Source of the DNA: Syntrophomonas sp. UBA4911
GTDB lineage: Bacteria; Bacillota; Syntrophomonadia; Syntrophomonadales; Syntrophomonadaceae
DNA: 16,991 nt
Assembly (NCBI GenBank): GCA_002398105.1
Contig: DHCD01000078.1
Location: 1 to 16,991, forward strand
Direction of reading: 5' to 3'
Below the pieces are notes generated by a model. That model was not told the DNA's origin and did not search any database. It saw only the letters and a list, made by a program, of their open reading frames with translations. Shown piece after piece: positions 15,874 to 16,991 of the stretch (the stretch's first letter is position 1; every line of letters starts with the position of its first letter). The translations under genes were made by a program, and so were the position numbers.

Positions 15874-16991
15874 GTGTTTGAGCAGTGGCGGGATTTCAAT
15901 CCTGGAAGATGGACGAATGAAATTGACGTACGCGATTTTGTCCAGAGAAATTATTCTCCCTATGACGATGACGCTTCATTCCTTTGCCCCCCTACGGAGA
16001 GGACCGGGAAACTGTGGGGTAAATGCCAGGAATTACTGCGTCAGGAGCATCTCCGCGGCGGAGTGCTTGAGGTGGATGCCGATAACCCGATTACTATCAA
16101 CAGCCATCCCCCGGGCTATATTGACCGGGAACTGGAATTGGTGGCGGGCCTGCAGACTGATCGTCCCTTGAAACGGGCAATCAATATTTATGGGGGATTA
16201 CGTACCAGTGTCAAGGCTTGCCGGGCTTACGGCTGCGAGCCGCCCCGGGAAATGCTGGATTTTTTCGAGAAACACCGGCGTACCCACAATGACGGCGTGT
16301 TTACGGTTTATACCCCGGAAATGCGGCTGGCCCGCAGGGTAGGTATAATAACCGGCCTGCCTGATTCCTACGGCCGGGGCCGTATTATTGCCGACTACCG
16401 CCGGGTTCCCCTTTATGGGGTTGATTTTCTGATCGGCAGTAAACAGGATGACCTTAACAGCCTTAATAAAACCATGAGCAACGATTCCATCCAGCTGCGG
16501 GAGCGCATGGCAGACCAGGTCAGAGCTCTGCAGGCCTTGAAGGAGATGGCTTTCTCCTATGGTTTTGATATTTCCCAGCCGGCAGCCGACGCCCGGGAAG
16601 CTGTGCAATGGCTCTATTTTGCCTACCTGGGGGCAGTTAAGGAGCAAAACGGAGCCGCCATGAGTCTGGGACGGGTGGCCAACTTTCTGGATATTTATCT
16701 GGAGCGGGATCTGGCCCGGGGAATTATTAATGAAGAACAGGCCCAGGAATTAATCGACCAGTTGGTAATCAAACTGCGCCTGGTACGCCATCTGCGTACC
16801 CCGGAATACGGCCAGTTGTTTGCCGGCGATCCTAACTGGGTAACAGAATCCATAGGAGGTGCAGGTGTGGACGGACGCCACCTGGTAACCAAGAGCAGCT
16901 ACCGCATACTGCAAACCCTGTATAATCTCGGGGCAGCTCCGGAACCGAATATGACCGTGCTCTGGTCTATGCATCTGCCTTCACCGTTTAT
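15874..16991 (+). CDS. pflB: Pyruvate formate-lyase, N-terminal 372 residues (partial)
   Basis: The gene runs off the right edge. PflB converts pyruvate and CoA to acetyl-CoA and formate with a glycyl radical, under anaerobic conditions; an activating enzyme (PflA) is often encoded just downstream. The visible part aligns by eye, without gaps of note, to the known enzyme: EIDVRDFVQRNYSPYDDD (17-33), HNDGVFTVYTPEM (138-150), GLPDSYGRGRIIADYRR (161-177), ATESIGG-like VTESIGGAGVDGRHLVTK and PEPNMTVLWS near the end. The active-site cysteine pair and the C-terminal glycyl-radical loop lie beyond the window. The start is GTG 15874 behind AGGTGG; this gives MFEQWRDFNPGRW, the short N-terminus usual in Clostridia. 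The closest alternative family is a glycerol or diol dehydratase-like glycyl radical enzyme, which the motifs argue against. Confidence 0.95.
   Translation, partial: MFEQWRDFNPGRWTNEIDVRDFVQRNYSPYDDDASFLCPPTERTGKLWGKCQELLRQEHLRGGVLEVDADNPITINSHPPGYIDRELELVAGLQTDRPLKRAINIYGGLRTSVKACRAYGCEPPREMLDFFEKHRRTHNDGVFTVYTPEMRLARRVGIITGLPDSYGRGRIIADYRRVPLYGVDFLIGSKQDDLNSLNKTMSNDSIQLRERMADQVRALQALKEMAFSYGFDISQPAADAREAVQWLYFAYLGAVKEQNGAAMSLGRVANFLDIYLERDLARGIINEEQAQELIDQLVIKLRLVRHLRTPEYGQLFAGDPNWVTESIGGAGVDGRHLVTKSSYRILQTLYNLGAAPEPNMTVLWSMHLPSPF

Noticed and set aside
16198..16647. Minus-strand frame of 149 codons
   Set aside because: Antisense shadow of pflB, whose motifs run continuously on the plus strand through this interval.
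1..16991. CRISPR array, tRNA, rRNA, or transposase gene
   Set aside because: I saw no regularly spaced repeats, no tRNA-like cloverleaf or rRNA stretch, and no transposase or recombinase motif in any long frame.

Overview
The window looks like chromosomal DNA of an anaerobic Gram-positive bacterium of the Clostridia (Bacillota). The evidence is a pyruvate formate-lyase, two LytR-CpsA-Psr (LCP) wall-polymer ligases, an oligoendopeptidase F, a membrane-anchored family-18 hydrolase of the spore germination/cortex type, and strong AGGAGG-like ribosome sites with several TTG and GTG starts. Base composition is intermediate: hand-counted sample lines give about 55% GC in pepF and about 40% GC in the vWA gene. 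I cannot name the species.

Layout, left to right: (1) a 1170-aa minus-strand protein joining a GpgS-like glycosyltransferase domain to a GH130 glycoside phosphorylase/hydrolase domain; (2) a three-gene minus-strand cassette (MoxR-like AAA+ ATPase, vWA protein, 137-aa orphan) that is AT-richer than its neighbours and lies between two directly repeated copies of a ~147-bp non-coding sequence (3691-3838 and 7354-7499); (3) a GH18 protein whose Shine-Dalgarno can pair with an upstream anti-SD; (4) pepF; (5) a 210-bp GC-rich element (10870-11079) closed by an 18-bp perfect inverted repeat and set between two perfect 24-bp direct repeats, which folds on paper into a multi-helix RNA; (6) two tandem LCP proteins; (7) an ABC-F ATPase with a clear sigma-A promoter; (8) divergently, the 5' two-fifths or so of pflB, running off the right edge.

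Most genes are housekeeping or envelope genes. GH18 and the two LCP proteins act at the cell surface, ABC-F and PepF in translation support and peptide turnover, and PflB in anaerobic pyruvate or formate metabolism. The cassette is tightly coupled: there are 13 nt between AAA+ and vWA, and a GTGA start/stop overlap between vWA and the orphan. The AAA+/vWA pair probably works as a chaperone-like remodelling machine, with the 137-aa protein as a partner or substrate. Its flanking repeats and composition suggest acquisition or rearrangement as a block. The two places most worth follow-up are this cassette and the structured element at 10870-11079.
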